A model generated the notes under the pieces. The model did no database searches. It was not told where the DNA came from and saw nothing but the letters and a program-made list of their open reading frames with translations. Positions 1 to 4,973 of a stretch of DNA of 5,360 bases are shown piece by piece. How positions within the stretch are numbered: the stretch's first letter is position 1; each line of letters begins with the position of its first letter. The stretch is from an uncultured bacterium. GTDB taxonomy: Bacteria > Pseudomonadota > Gammaproteobacteria > Burkholderiales > Burkholderiaceae_E. The translations under genes were made by a program, and so were the position numbers. The stretch is from NCBI GenBank assembly GCA_903864485.1, contig CAIPGD010000407.1, positions 1 to 5,360 of the forward strand, in the 5' to 3' direction.

Positions 1-26
1 GCCCGACGGCCGGCAAAAATTCAGCG

Positions 27-51
27 TGCCTTTATGATAGCTCTAAAGGCA
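27..51 (-). terminator. Hairpin downstream of coaE, possible weak intrinsic terminator
   Basis: Perfect 8-bp inverted repeat (plus strand tgccttta at 27-34 and taaaggca at 44-51) with a 9-base loop, about 40 bases past the coaE stop. On the minus strand a run of five T (plus-strand A at 15-19) follows the stem after 7 bases. That gap is longer than in a typical intrinsic terminator, and the stem is only moderately GC-rich. It may therefore be a weak terminator, a 3'-end stabilising hairpin or chance. No gene is recognisable in positions 1-92. Confidence 0.35.
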
Positions 52-92
52 ACGATGCGGTATTCCCCATTCACTCACAAGTTTGAGTTGGA

Positions 93-713
93 TCAGAATC
101 GACTAAATAGTTGGCAGTAACCAGTATGTAGGGCGTTGATCTGGCCCGGGAGTTCCGCGGGCAAACCCGAGTTGTCAATCACGTCGTCGGCTTGAGCCAG
201 TCGTTCCTCGCGGGTGGCCTGCGCATCCAGAATGGATTCGATTTGCTCGAGCGCCAAACCACTGCGTTGAATCACTCGTTCAATTTGGAGCGCTCTAGGG
301 CAATCCACCACGAGTATTCGATCGACCCGCGAGCGCCAATGGCGCCCTTCCACCAATAGCGGCACGACGACAATCCTGTAAGGACCGTCGACAGCTTCGA
401 GTGCACGAGTGCTTTCTGCGCCGATCATTGGGTGCAGGATCGCTTCGAGGCGTTTGCGGGCCAGCGGATCTGAAAAGACAATCCCACGCATGACGGATCG
501 ATCCATCGCCCCCGTGCTGTCGGTGATGGTTGGTCCAAATTCTGCAACGATCGCAGGCATTGCGGCGCCATTGGGGGCGGTCAGGCGATGCGCGATCTGA
601 TCGGTATCGACGACGCCCGCACCAAGCGCGGCAAATGCGTCGGCGACGGTCGATTTACCGCTCCCAATGCCCCCCGTCAGGCCGATCAGTGCTCGGTGCT
701 TCACAACCAGCAA
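93..713 (-). CDS. coaE: Dephospho-CoA kinase
   Basis: Phosphorylates the 3'-hydroxyl of the ribose of dephospho-CoA with ATP, the last step of coenzyme A synthesis in the cytoplasm. The 206-residue length is normal for the family. Visible signatures are the P-loop GGIGSGKS (14-21), the substrate-side DTDQIAH (36-42), LHPMI (93-97), VPLLVE (117-122, usually PLLFE), VVDCPRALQIERVIQR (135-150) and the C-terminal AQATREERLAQADDVIDNSG (164-183). The start is uncertain: position 713 is a TTG placed directly after the pilD stop (TGATTG), and a GTG at 704 is in frame three codons later. Neither has a clear Shine-Dalgarno sequence, so translation is probably coupled to pilD. The pilD-coaE order is common in proteobacteria. 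Function is near certain; only the first few residues are in doubt. Confidence 0.96.
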   Translation of the reverse strand: MLVVKHRALIGLTGGIGSGKSTVADAFAALGAGVVDTDQIAHRLTAPNGAAMPAIVAEFGPTITDSTGAMDRSVMRGIVFSDPLARKRLEAILHPMIGAESTRALEAVDGPYRIVVVPLLVEGRHWRSRVDRILVVDCPRALQIERVIQRSGLALEQIESILDAQATREERLAQADDVIDNSGLPAELPGQINALHTGYCQLFSRF

Positions 714-1607
714 TCAACGAAAACCGGTGATCTGCGCGAGAGGCTCGCCCAGGTACAACACAGCGATGCTGGCGCCTGCCAGGTAGGGCCCGAACGGGAT
801 GGGGACCTCTCGGCCCTGTCGGCCACTAAAAATCAAGCCAAGTCCCACCGCAGCGCCAACGCCGGAGGCGAGAAGCAAGATCGCTGGCAATTGGGACCAG
901 CCAAACCATGCCCCGAGCGCGCTAAGGAGTTTGAAGTCGCCGTAGCCCATGCCCTCTTTGCCGGTCGTGAGTCGAAATCCTTGATAAACCATCCATAAAG
1001 CGAGGTACCCCACCACGGCGCCAATCACCGCTTCATCCAGCGCAGCAAAGTGCCCCTCGAGATTAACCAGCAGACCGAGCCAGAGCAGCGGTATGGTTAA
1101 TTCGTCGGGCAGCAGCAGGGTCTCAAGATCAATCATCGTCAGCGCGATTAGCGCGAATGAGAGCGCTGCGGCTGCCAAACCGGTGGTGGTCGCGCCAAAG
1201 TGGGCGATTGCGAGGGCGGAGGATGCCGCGCCCAACAGTTCAACGATAGGGTAGCGCATCGAAATCGGCGCGCTGCAGTCGGCACATCGGCCACGCAACC
1301 AGAGCCAGGACAGCACAGGCACTAAGTGTTTTGCCCGAATGGGGGCGTGGCAGGCCGGGCAGTGAGAGCGGGGCCAGGCCAGGTTGAACCCGGCGGGGGC
1401 TTCGGCGTGGGGTACGCCGTCGAAGTGCGCGGCCGTGCTTGAGTTCGGTTCTGCCGCGGCAGAACCCAAACGAATATTGCCCTGAGCCTCTTCTAGAACC
1501 GCCCGGGCATCGGTTTGCCAGCGTGCCTCGAGCATGCGGGGCAGCCGAACGATCAAGACGTTCAAAAAGCTGCCGATGATTAGACCGACCAGCGCGGCAA
1601 TCAGCAC
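714..1607 (-). CDS. pilD: Prepilin peptidase / N-methyltransferase (type IV leader peptidase)
   Basis: Inner-membrane aspartyl protease that cleaves the leader of type IV prepilins and type II secretion pseudopilins and, in the bifunctional form, methylates the new N-terminal residue. Residues 1-24 form the first membrane segment with GSFLNV (12-17). The cytoplasmic loop carries the zinc tetracysteine C83-x2-C86 and C108-x2-C111, the mark of the bifunctional class, within CPACHAPI and CADCSAPISMRYP. The expected catalytic aspartates are D160 in MIDLETLLLPD and D224 in GYGDFKLL. Several hydrophobic segments follow D160 and the C-terminus has PFGPYL (271-276). Residues about 34-72 form a variable, alanine-rich loop. 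The annotated GTG start leaves a short first segment. The frame is open further upstream, with an in-frame ATT at 1632-1634 and a CTG at 1641-1643 overlapping the dadA stop, so the true start may be about 9-12 codons earlier. No pilin genes are in the window. Confidence 0.95.
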   Translation of the reverse strand: MLIAALVGLIIGSFLNVLIVRLPRMLEARWQTDARAVLEEAQGNIRLGSAAAEPNSSTAAHFDGVPHAEAPAGFNLAWPRSHCPACHAPIRAKHLVPVLSWLWLRGRCADCSAPISMRYPIVELLGAASSALAIAHFGATTTGLAAAALSFALIALTMIDLETLLLPDELTIPLLWLGLLVNLEGHFAALDEAVIGAVVGYLALWMVYQGFRLTTGKEGMGYGDFKLLSALGAWFGWSQLPAILLLASGVGAAVGLGLIFSGRQGREVPIPFGPYLAGASIAVLYLGEPLAQITGFR

Positions 1608-1639
1608 CCAGGTGGGCAGTTCGAGCGGGGGAATGAAAT

Positions 1640-2965
1640 TCAGTGGGGGCTCCCGAGTGGGTCGATGGCAGGGGTCAAGGGGATCACCGGCCCAGCCGGA
1701 CCAGCAGAAATTCCCCGAGCCGCGACCTTAGCAAAGGTCGGCGATTTGTCGAGGGACTCTTCGACCAGGTCGCCAATCTGTTGCGCAGTGATCGCGCTGA
1801 GCGTCCAGCCGAGGTGGCCATGTCCGGTGTTGTAGAAGACCCTGGGCGATCGGCCCTGGGCAACCCGGGGGAGAAGGTTGGGCATCATGGGGCGCAAGCC
1901 TGCCCAAGGCACCACTTGCCGGGTGCAGACAGCCGGGAAGCACTCGGTCACCCAGTCCACCAAGGGGCGAATCCGATCGGCTCGGATGTCCCGGTTAAAT
2001 CCGTTGAATTCAGCCGTTCCAGCGACCCGTAATCGGTCGGGGCCAAGGCGGCTGGTGACCAGTTTGGTTGCATCGTCAAGCAGACTGACGGTCGGCGCCC
2101 CGGCTTGACTGGCCATATCGTCCAGACGCACGGTGATCGAATAGCCTTTGACGGGGTAGATATTGACCCGGTCGCCGAGTTGGGCCGCGAGCGCCCTGCT
2201 CGCCGTGCCGGCGCAAACCACGACGCCATCAAAACTCGAGGTTTGGGTTGCGCCATCACACGTCACCGTGACATGGGCCTGGGTGTCTGAGCTCTGCACA
2301 CGTTCGACGTCGCAGCCCTGCAAAAACACCGCACCGTGTCGTTGGGCTGCCCCCGCGAGACCCGTGGTGAATTTGTGAATGTCTCCGGTGGAATCGCTTT
2401 GGGTGTAGTACCCCCCGAAGTAGGTACCTGCGAGGGTCGGCTCAATCGATCGCATCTCGTCTGGTGTGACCGGACGGCGCTCGAGCCCGCCTTCCGTTAA
2501 CAATTTGGAGACCCGCCCAGCCTGTTCAAAACCAGCCCGATCGCGATAGATATGCAGGATGCCCTCCTGACGCAAGTCAAACTCAATGCCCTCCTCGGCT
2601 GCCCAGGCCAAGAGCGGTGCGCGGGCGGCAATGGCCAGCCGGGCGGTAGCGATCGTGTTGACTTCGTAGCGTGGGATGGCGGCCAGGAATTCGGCAAACC
2701 ACGATAACTTGTGCCAGCTCGGGCGTGGATTGACCAGCAACGGCGCATCGGGGCGCAACATCCATTTCAAGCCCTTCAAGACGGTGGACCAGTGATTCCA
2801 GACCTCGGCGTTCGAGGCCGACAGCTGTCCGCCGTTGGCAAAGGAGGTCTCCATCGCCGAATAACGGTGGCGTTCGAAGAGGGTCACTCGAAAACCTCGG
2901 CGCGCGAGGGTGTAGGCGGTGGTCACGCCGGTGATACCGCCACCAATAACGGCGATCGTTTTCAT
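1640..2965 (-). CDS. dadA: FAD-dependent D-amino-acid dehydrogenase (DadA/DAO family)
   Basis: DAO-family flavoenzyme that oxidatively deaminates D-amino acids (typically D-alanine) to 2-oxo acids, passing electrons to the respiratory chain; relatives oxidise glycine. At 441 residues it is close to the usual 430 or so. Seen: dinucleotide-binding GGGITG (8-13) with the ribose-binding acidic residue E31, NGGQLS (44-49), YPVKGYS (270-276), WAGLRPMMPNLLPRV (354-368) and the C-terminal FAD motif YNTGHGHLGWT (378-388), all as in E. coli DadA. The last 25 or so residues are a Pro/Ala-rich tail that I cannot match to the family. The ATG at 2963-2965 has GGAGG ten bases upstream. The gene follows a tandem glycine riboswitch, so glycine is the likely regulator and perhaps a substrate, although glycine as substrate is inference. 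pilD starts within about 33 bases of its stop. Confidence 0.9.
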   Translation of the reverse strand: MKTIAVIGGGITGVTTAYTLARRGFRVTLFERHRYSAMETSFANGGQLSASNAEVWNHWSTVLKGLKWMLRPDAPLLVNPRPSWHKLSWFAEFLAAIPRYEVNTIATARLAIAARAPLLAWAAEEGIEFDLRQEGILHIYRDRAGFEQAGRVSKLLTEGGLERRPVTPDEMRSIEPTLAGTYFGGYYTQSDSTGDIHKFTTGLAGAAQRHGAVFLQGCDVERVQSSDTQAHVTVTCDGATQTSSFDGVVVCAGTASRALAAQLGDRVNIYPVKGYSITVRLDDMASQAGAPTVSLLDDATKLVTSRLGPDRLRVAGTAEFNGFNRDIRADRIRPLVDWVTECFPAVCTRQVVPWAGLRPMMPNLLPRVAQGRSPRVFYNTGHGHLGWTLSAITAQQIGDLVEESLDKSPTFAKVAARGISAGPAGPVIPLTPAIDPLGSPH

Positions 2966-2975
2966 ATTCTTCAGG

Positions 2976-2980
2976 CCTCC
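2976..2980 (-). promoter_or_regulatory. Shine-Dalgarno of dadA
   Basis: GGAGG on the minus strand, ten bases before the dadA ATG. It supports that start and is the likely target if the riboswitch acts on translation. The CCTGA next to it (2971-2975) is complementary to the conserved end of the second aptamer. Confidence 0.7.
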
Positions 2981-2994
2981 GAGCGTCGATAGGC

Positions 2995-3025
2995 AACGCG
3001 CCCATGCGATTGCATGTTGCGCGCC
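2995..3025 (-). other. Hairpin between glycine riboswitch and dadA ribosome binding site
   Basis: On the minus strand GGCGCGC (3025-3019) can pair with GCGCGTT (3001-2995, including two G-U pairs). Inside it CATGC pairs with GCATG around an AATC loop. The stem is strong but followed by TTGCC rather than a T-run, so it is not an intrinsic terminator. It probably belongs to the expression platform. Folding was judged by eye. Confidence 0.5.
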
Positions 3026-3027
3026 CC

Positions 3028-3268
3028 CTCCGTTTCGGAACCTGAGAGATTCACGGTTCGTCAGAATGGCCTTGTTCGACTGATCGACCAGAGCGCCCTG
3101 AAGGTCCGCTTGCTCCTTCGGTGGATCGGCATGACGTCACGCCGACCGCTCTTCGGAGATTCGCCTCGAACGACCGGTCCGTTTGCCTGAGAGTTTCCGG
3201 GGCGGTTGCTCCTTCGGCGCTGTCAACCGCCTGTGCATGGCCGGTTAACGGACTCTCCCGATCGTTCG
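3028..3268 (-). ncRNA. Tandem glycine riboswitch upstream of dadA
   Basis: Two glycine aptamers in series, read on the minus strand. Aptamer 1 (about 3260-3180) starts GGGAGAG, has the core GCCGAAGGAGCAA and ends CTCTCAGGCAAA. Its P1 is reinforced by TCCGTT pairing with AACGGA. Aptamer 2 (about 3158-3028) has CACCGAAGGAGCAAG and ends AATCTCTCAGGTTCC; CTCCG at 3158-3154 can close with CGGAG at 3032-3028. Aptamer 2 has a long variable arm of about 55 bases between its core and 3' end. The leader CGAACGA (3268-3262) is a perfect 7-base complement of the inter-aptamer linker TCGTTCG (3173-3167), the known leader-linker kink-turn helix of functional tandem glycine riboswitches. No terminator follows, so translational control is likely. 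Glycine riboswitches are usually ON switches of glycine catabolism, which fits activation of dadA. Confidence 0.95.
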
Positions 3269-3308
3269 TGAGTCTGCGATGAACTGCAAAACCCTGCGAC
3301 CACTCCCT

Positions 3309-3338
3309 ATTCTAGCGCTACTGACCGAGGGCTTTCCA
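3309..3338 (-). promoter_or_regulatory. Candidate sigma-70 promoter for the riboswitch-dadA transcript
   Basis: On the minus strand TGGAAA (3338-3333, four of six matches to TTGACA), an 18-base spacer, then TAGAAT (3314-3309, five of six matches to TATAAT). Transcription would start near 3302, giving some 34 bases of leader before the riboswitch P0 helix and an untranslated leader of about 335 bases before dadA. The -35 lies inside the 3' end of the upstream small gene. Read-through from that gene's promoter is an alternative. Confidence 0.4.
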
Positions 3339-3608
3339 TTGCGTTTCGCGTACACAGACGCCGCCCAGCACGAAGCCCCCGCCTTTGGGCAGATGTTCGC
3401 GGGCTTGTTCGCAATCATCGAACGAATCAAACGAGCCTGCGAACCGACTCTTTTGTTGACCCGATTCATTCACGTACTGGACGAGCACAATCCGGGATCC
3501 CGGCGGATCGAGCAGAAACATCAGCTTGTGGCGCTGCGAAACAATCAGCGCAGCGATGCCGAAAAGGGCAATCGATCCCAGAGCGATCACGAGGGTCTTG
3601 GTCTTCAT
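3318..3608 (-). CDS. Small single-pass membrane-anchored protein of unknown function
   Basis: I do not recognise this 96-residue protein. Residues about 5-24 (TLVIALGSIALFGIAALIVS) form one hydrophobic segment after a lysine-bearing N-terminus, so it is either a membrane anchor or an uncleaved signal. The remaining 70 or so residues would face the periplasm. They hold two cysteines (C66 in DDCEQAR and C85 in GGVCVRE) able to form a disulfide, and a glycine-rich GGGFVLGG turn (76-83). The ATG at 3606-3608 is chosen because GGGAGGT stands just upstream and the predicted transcription start (about 3629) lies downstream of any longer start; the frame itself stays open to 3755. An FNR-type class II promoter precedes it, suggesting low-oxygen control. 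It is divergent from the sulfate-binding gene and is followed by the glycine riboswitch, with no obvious functional link to either. Confidence 0.75.
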   Translation of the reverse strand: MKTKTLVIALGSIALFGIAALIVSQRHKLMFLLDPPGSRIVLVQYVNESGQQKSRFAGSFDSFDDCEQAREHLPKGGGFVLGGVCVRETQWKALGQ

Positions 3609-3635
3609 GGGGCACCTCCCGAAGCGTGTGTCCCT

Positions 3636-3641
3636 ATTAGA
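3636..3641 (-). promoter_or_regulatory. -10 element of the small membrane-protein gene
   Basis: TCTAAT on the minus strand, five of six matches to TATAAT, placing the start point near 3629, about 20 bases before the ATG. There is no good -35; an FNR-type box occupies that region, as expected for a class II activated promoter. Confidence 0.5.
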
Positions 3642-3663
3642 AGCCTGAACGGGGCGCTGATGC

Positions 3664-3677
3664 TTGACCCAGATCAA
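3664..3677 (-). promoter_or_regulatory. FNR/Anr/Dnr-type operator
   Basis: TTGATCTGGGTCAA on the minus strand (TTGACCCAGATCAA on the plus strand) matches TTGAT-N4-ATCAA at nine of ten positions and fits the TTGAT-N4-GTCAA form used by CRP/FNR-family regulators. Its centre (3670.5) is 41.5 bases upstream of the start point predicted from the -10 at 3636-3641, the class II activator position. A second half-like copy, agatcaaac at 3685-3693, repeats the 9 bases at 3671-3679 with a 14-bp period. The box also lies about 100 bp before the divergent sulfate-binding gene, which it might influence. Confidence 0.65.
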
Positions 3678-3697
3678 ACCCATTAGATCAAACACGC

Positions 3698-3762
3698 ATA
3701 AGGAATCGCGTTTTTGTTCCTTTTGCTGGCGGATGGTCGCGACTAAGCTCGCCAATCCTTAT
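3698..3762. repeat. Inverted repeats upstream of the sulfate-binding gene
   Basis: AAGGAA (3700-3705) and TTCCTT (3717-3722) form a 6-bp inverted repeat with an 11-base spacer. ATAAGGA (3698-3704) also pairs with TCCTTAT (3756-3762), a 7-bp inverted repeat. The AT-rich, imperfectly symmetric layout is where a LysR-type regulator such as CysB would act on sulfate uptake genes, but I cannot match a specific CysB site. No convincing -35/-10 pair for the plus-strand gene was found. Confidence 0.3.
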
Positions 3763-3776
3763 TTTGCAGCCTCTAA

Positions 3777-4931
3777 ATGAACTCAAAACGCCTCGCCCCC
3801 GCCCTGGATTCGGCCCTGGACTCGGCCCTGGATTTGCCCTTGGACCCCGACTCTGTCTTGAATCGTCCGTCCCGGTCGCGCCGGACTTGGCTGCAGACGG
3901 CACTGGCGGCCAGCGTTAGGGCGACCGCGACCTTTCCGGCAGCTTTCTCGATGACCGCGGTGACGTCGTTGCCCTTGTCCGCTCGGGCCGCGAACACCAC
4001 CCTGCTCAATGTCAGCTATGACGTCTCGCGGGAGTTCTATAAAGAATTCAACACGGCCTTTGTTGCGCACTGGAAAAAGACCACGGGCGAGGAACTGACA
4101 ATCAATCAGAGTCACGGCGGCTCCAGCCGGCAGGCCCGCAGCGTCATCGACGGTCTCGAGGCCGACGTGATCACGATGAATCAGTCCAATGACATCGATA
4201 TCTTGTACGAGCGTGCCAAGATGGTTCCGCAAGACTGGGCCAAGCGCCTGCCCAACAACAGCGCGCCGACCACGTCCCTGTCGATCATCCTGGTGCGTCG
4301 CGGCAACCCCAAGAACATCCGAGACTGGAGCGACCTCGGCCGCCCGGGTGTGAGCGTCATCATTCCCAACCCGAAGACTTCCGGGAACGGGCGCTATACC
4401 TATCTGGCCGCCTGGGGTGCCGGCATCAAGGCTGGCCTCAGCCCCGAGGCTGCCAAGGCATTGCTGACGCGGATGTTTACCAACGTGCCGGTGCTTGATG
4501 GTGGCGGGCGTGGAGCGACGACCACCTTTGCACAGCGCAATCTGGGTGATGCACTCGTGACCTTCGAGTCCGAAGCGCCGTTGATCGAACGCGAATTCTC
4601 GGGTGGGTTCGAGGTGATTTACCCGTCGCGGACGATTTTGGCCGAAAACCCCGTCTCCGTCGTGGATCAGGTCGTTGACAAGCGGGGCACACGCAAACAG
4701 GCCGAGGCCTATCTGAATTTTCTTTACACCGAGGTGGGTCAGGACATTGCGGCGCGCTTTCATTTGCGGCCGCGTAACGAAAAGATCCTTGCCAAGTACG
4801 CCAAGGTCTTTCCAAAAGTGAACACTTTCACGGTCGACGAAGTCTTTGGCGGTTGGACTAAAGCGCAGAAGGATCACTTCAACGACGGAGCGACTTATGA
4901 CCAGGTAATCGCTGCCGCCAAGTCACGCTAG
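3777..4931 (+). CDS. sbp: Periplasmic sulfate-binding protein of the CysTWA ABC transporter
   Basis: Binds sulfate (perhaps also thiosulfate) in the periplasm and hands it to CysT/CysW/CysA. Clear family signatures: LLNVSYDVSREFYKEF (76-91), QSHGGSSRQARSVIDGLEAD (111-130), LPNNSAP (158-164), VRRGNPKNIRDW (173-184), NPKTSGNGRYTYLAAWG (198-214), GGGRGATTTF (242-251), the ILAENPVSVVDQVV stretch (287-300) and DEVFGGWTKAQKDHF (354-368). At 384 residues it is longer than the usual 330 or so. The excess is N-terminal: about 33 residues containing a 12-bp-encoded ALDS-type repeat, then SRRTWLQ (34-40), which resembles a twin-arginine motif, a hydrophobic stretch and a likely cleavage after ARA (residues 69-71). 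No clear Shine-Dalgarno precedes the ATG; in-frame TTG codons at 3840 and 3858 are possible later starts, also unsupported. cysT follows after 39 bases. Sbp versus CysP cannot be settled by eye. Confidence 0.93.
   Translation: MNSKRLAPALDSALDSALDLPLDPDSVLNRPSRSRRTWLQTALAASVRATATFPAAFSMTAVTSLPLSARAANTTLLNVSYDVSREFYKEFNTAFVAHWKKTTGEELTINQSHGGSSRQARSVIDGLEADVITMNQSNDIDILYERAKMVPQDWAKRLPNNSAPTTSLSIILVRRGNPKNIRDWSDLGRPGVSVIIPNPKTSGNGRYTYLAAWGAGIKAGLSPEAAKALLTRMFTNVPVLDGGGRGATTTFAQRNLGDALVTFESEAPLIEREFSGGFEVIYPSRTILAENPVSVVDQVVDKRGTRKQAEAYLNFLYTEVGQDIAARFHLRPRNEKILAKYAKVFPKVNTFTVDEVFGGWTKAQKDHFNDGATYDQVIAAAKSR
3801..3848 (+). repeat. 12-bp tandem repeat in the 5' end of the sulfate-binding gene
   Basis: Four consecutive 12-bp units: gccctggattcg, gccctggactcg, gccctggatttg and a diverged cccttggacccc. 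They encode ALDS, ALDS, ALDL and PLDP. The unit is four codons, so copy changes keep the frame. The repeat lies before the signal-peptide core and would be removed or remain cytoplasmic. Confidence 0.85.
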
Positions 4932-4973
4932 CCGATTAAGCCGCCGATTACGCCGCCGATTACGCCGCCGATG
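4931..4973 (+). repeat. 12-bp tandem repeat filling the gap between the sulfate-binding gene and cysT
   Basis: Units gccgattaagcc (4931-4942), gccgattacgcc (4943-4954), gccgattacgcc (4955-4966) and partial gccgatg (4967-4973). The first base is the last base of the upstream stop codon, and the partial copy runs into the cysT ATG. The repeat occupies the whole 39-base intergenic gap, so no Shine-Dalgarno sequence is visible for cysT. The two genes are in the same frame. Confidence 0.9.

Noticed and set aside
1..120. Plus-strand frame open from the left edge to a stop at 118-120
   Set aside because: Only 39 codons, ends inside coaE, contains the 8-bp hairpin and has no recognisable sequence; another frame is also open to about 87, so openness is not informative.
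588..998. Plus-strand open frame of 136 codons spanning the pilD-coaE junction
   Set aside because: Lies antisense to two genes whose products match their families with intact motifs; no motif or ribosome site of its own.
2583..3005. 140-codon open frame overlapping the 5' end of dadA on the same strand
   Set aside because: It is an out-of-frame shadow of the well-supported DadA reading frame and runs into its ribosome-site region; the product resembles nothing known.
2995..3025. Intrinsic terminator as riboswitch expression platform
   Set aside because: The stem is strong but is followed by TTGCC and no T-run, so transcription termination there is not supported.
3609..3755. N-terminal extension of the small membrane-protein frame up to 3755
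   Set aside because: The 49 extra codons contain the FNR-type box and -10 and lie upstream of the predicted transcript start, while a strong ribosome site precedes the ATG at 3608.
3783..4877. Long open frame of 364 codons antisense to the sulfate-binding gene
   Set aside because: The sense protein matches its family along its whole length. The antisense product shows no recognisable domain and is a typical shadow of GC-rich third positions.
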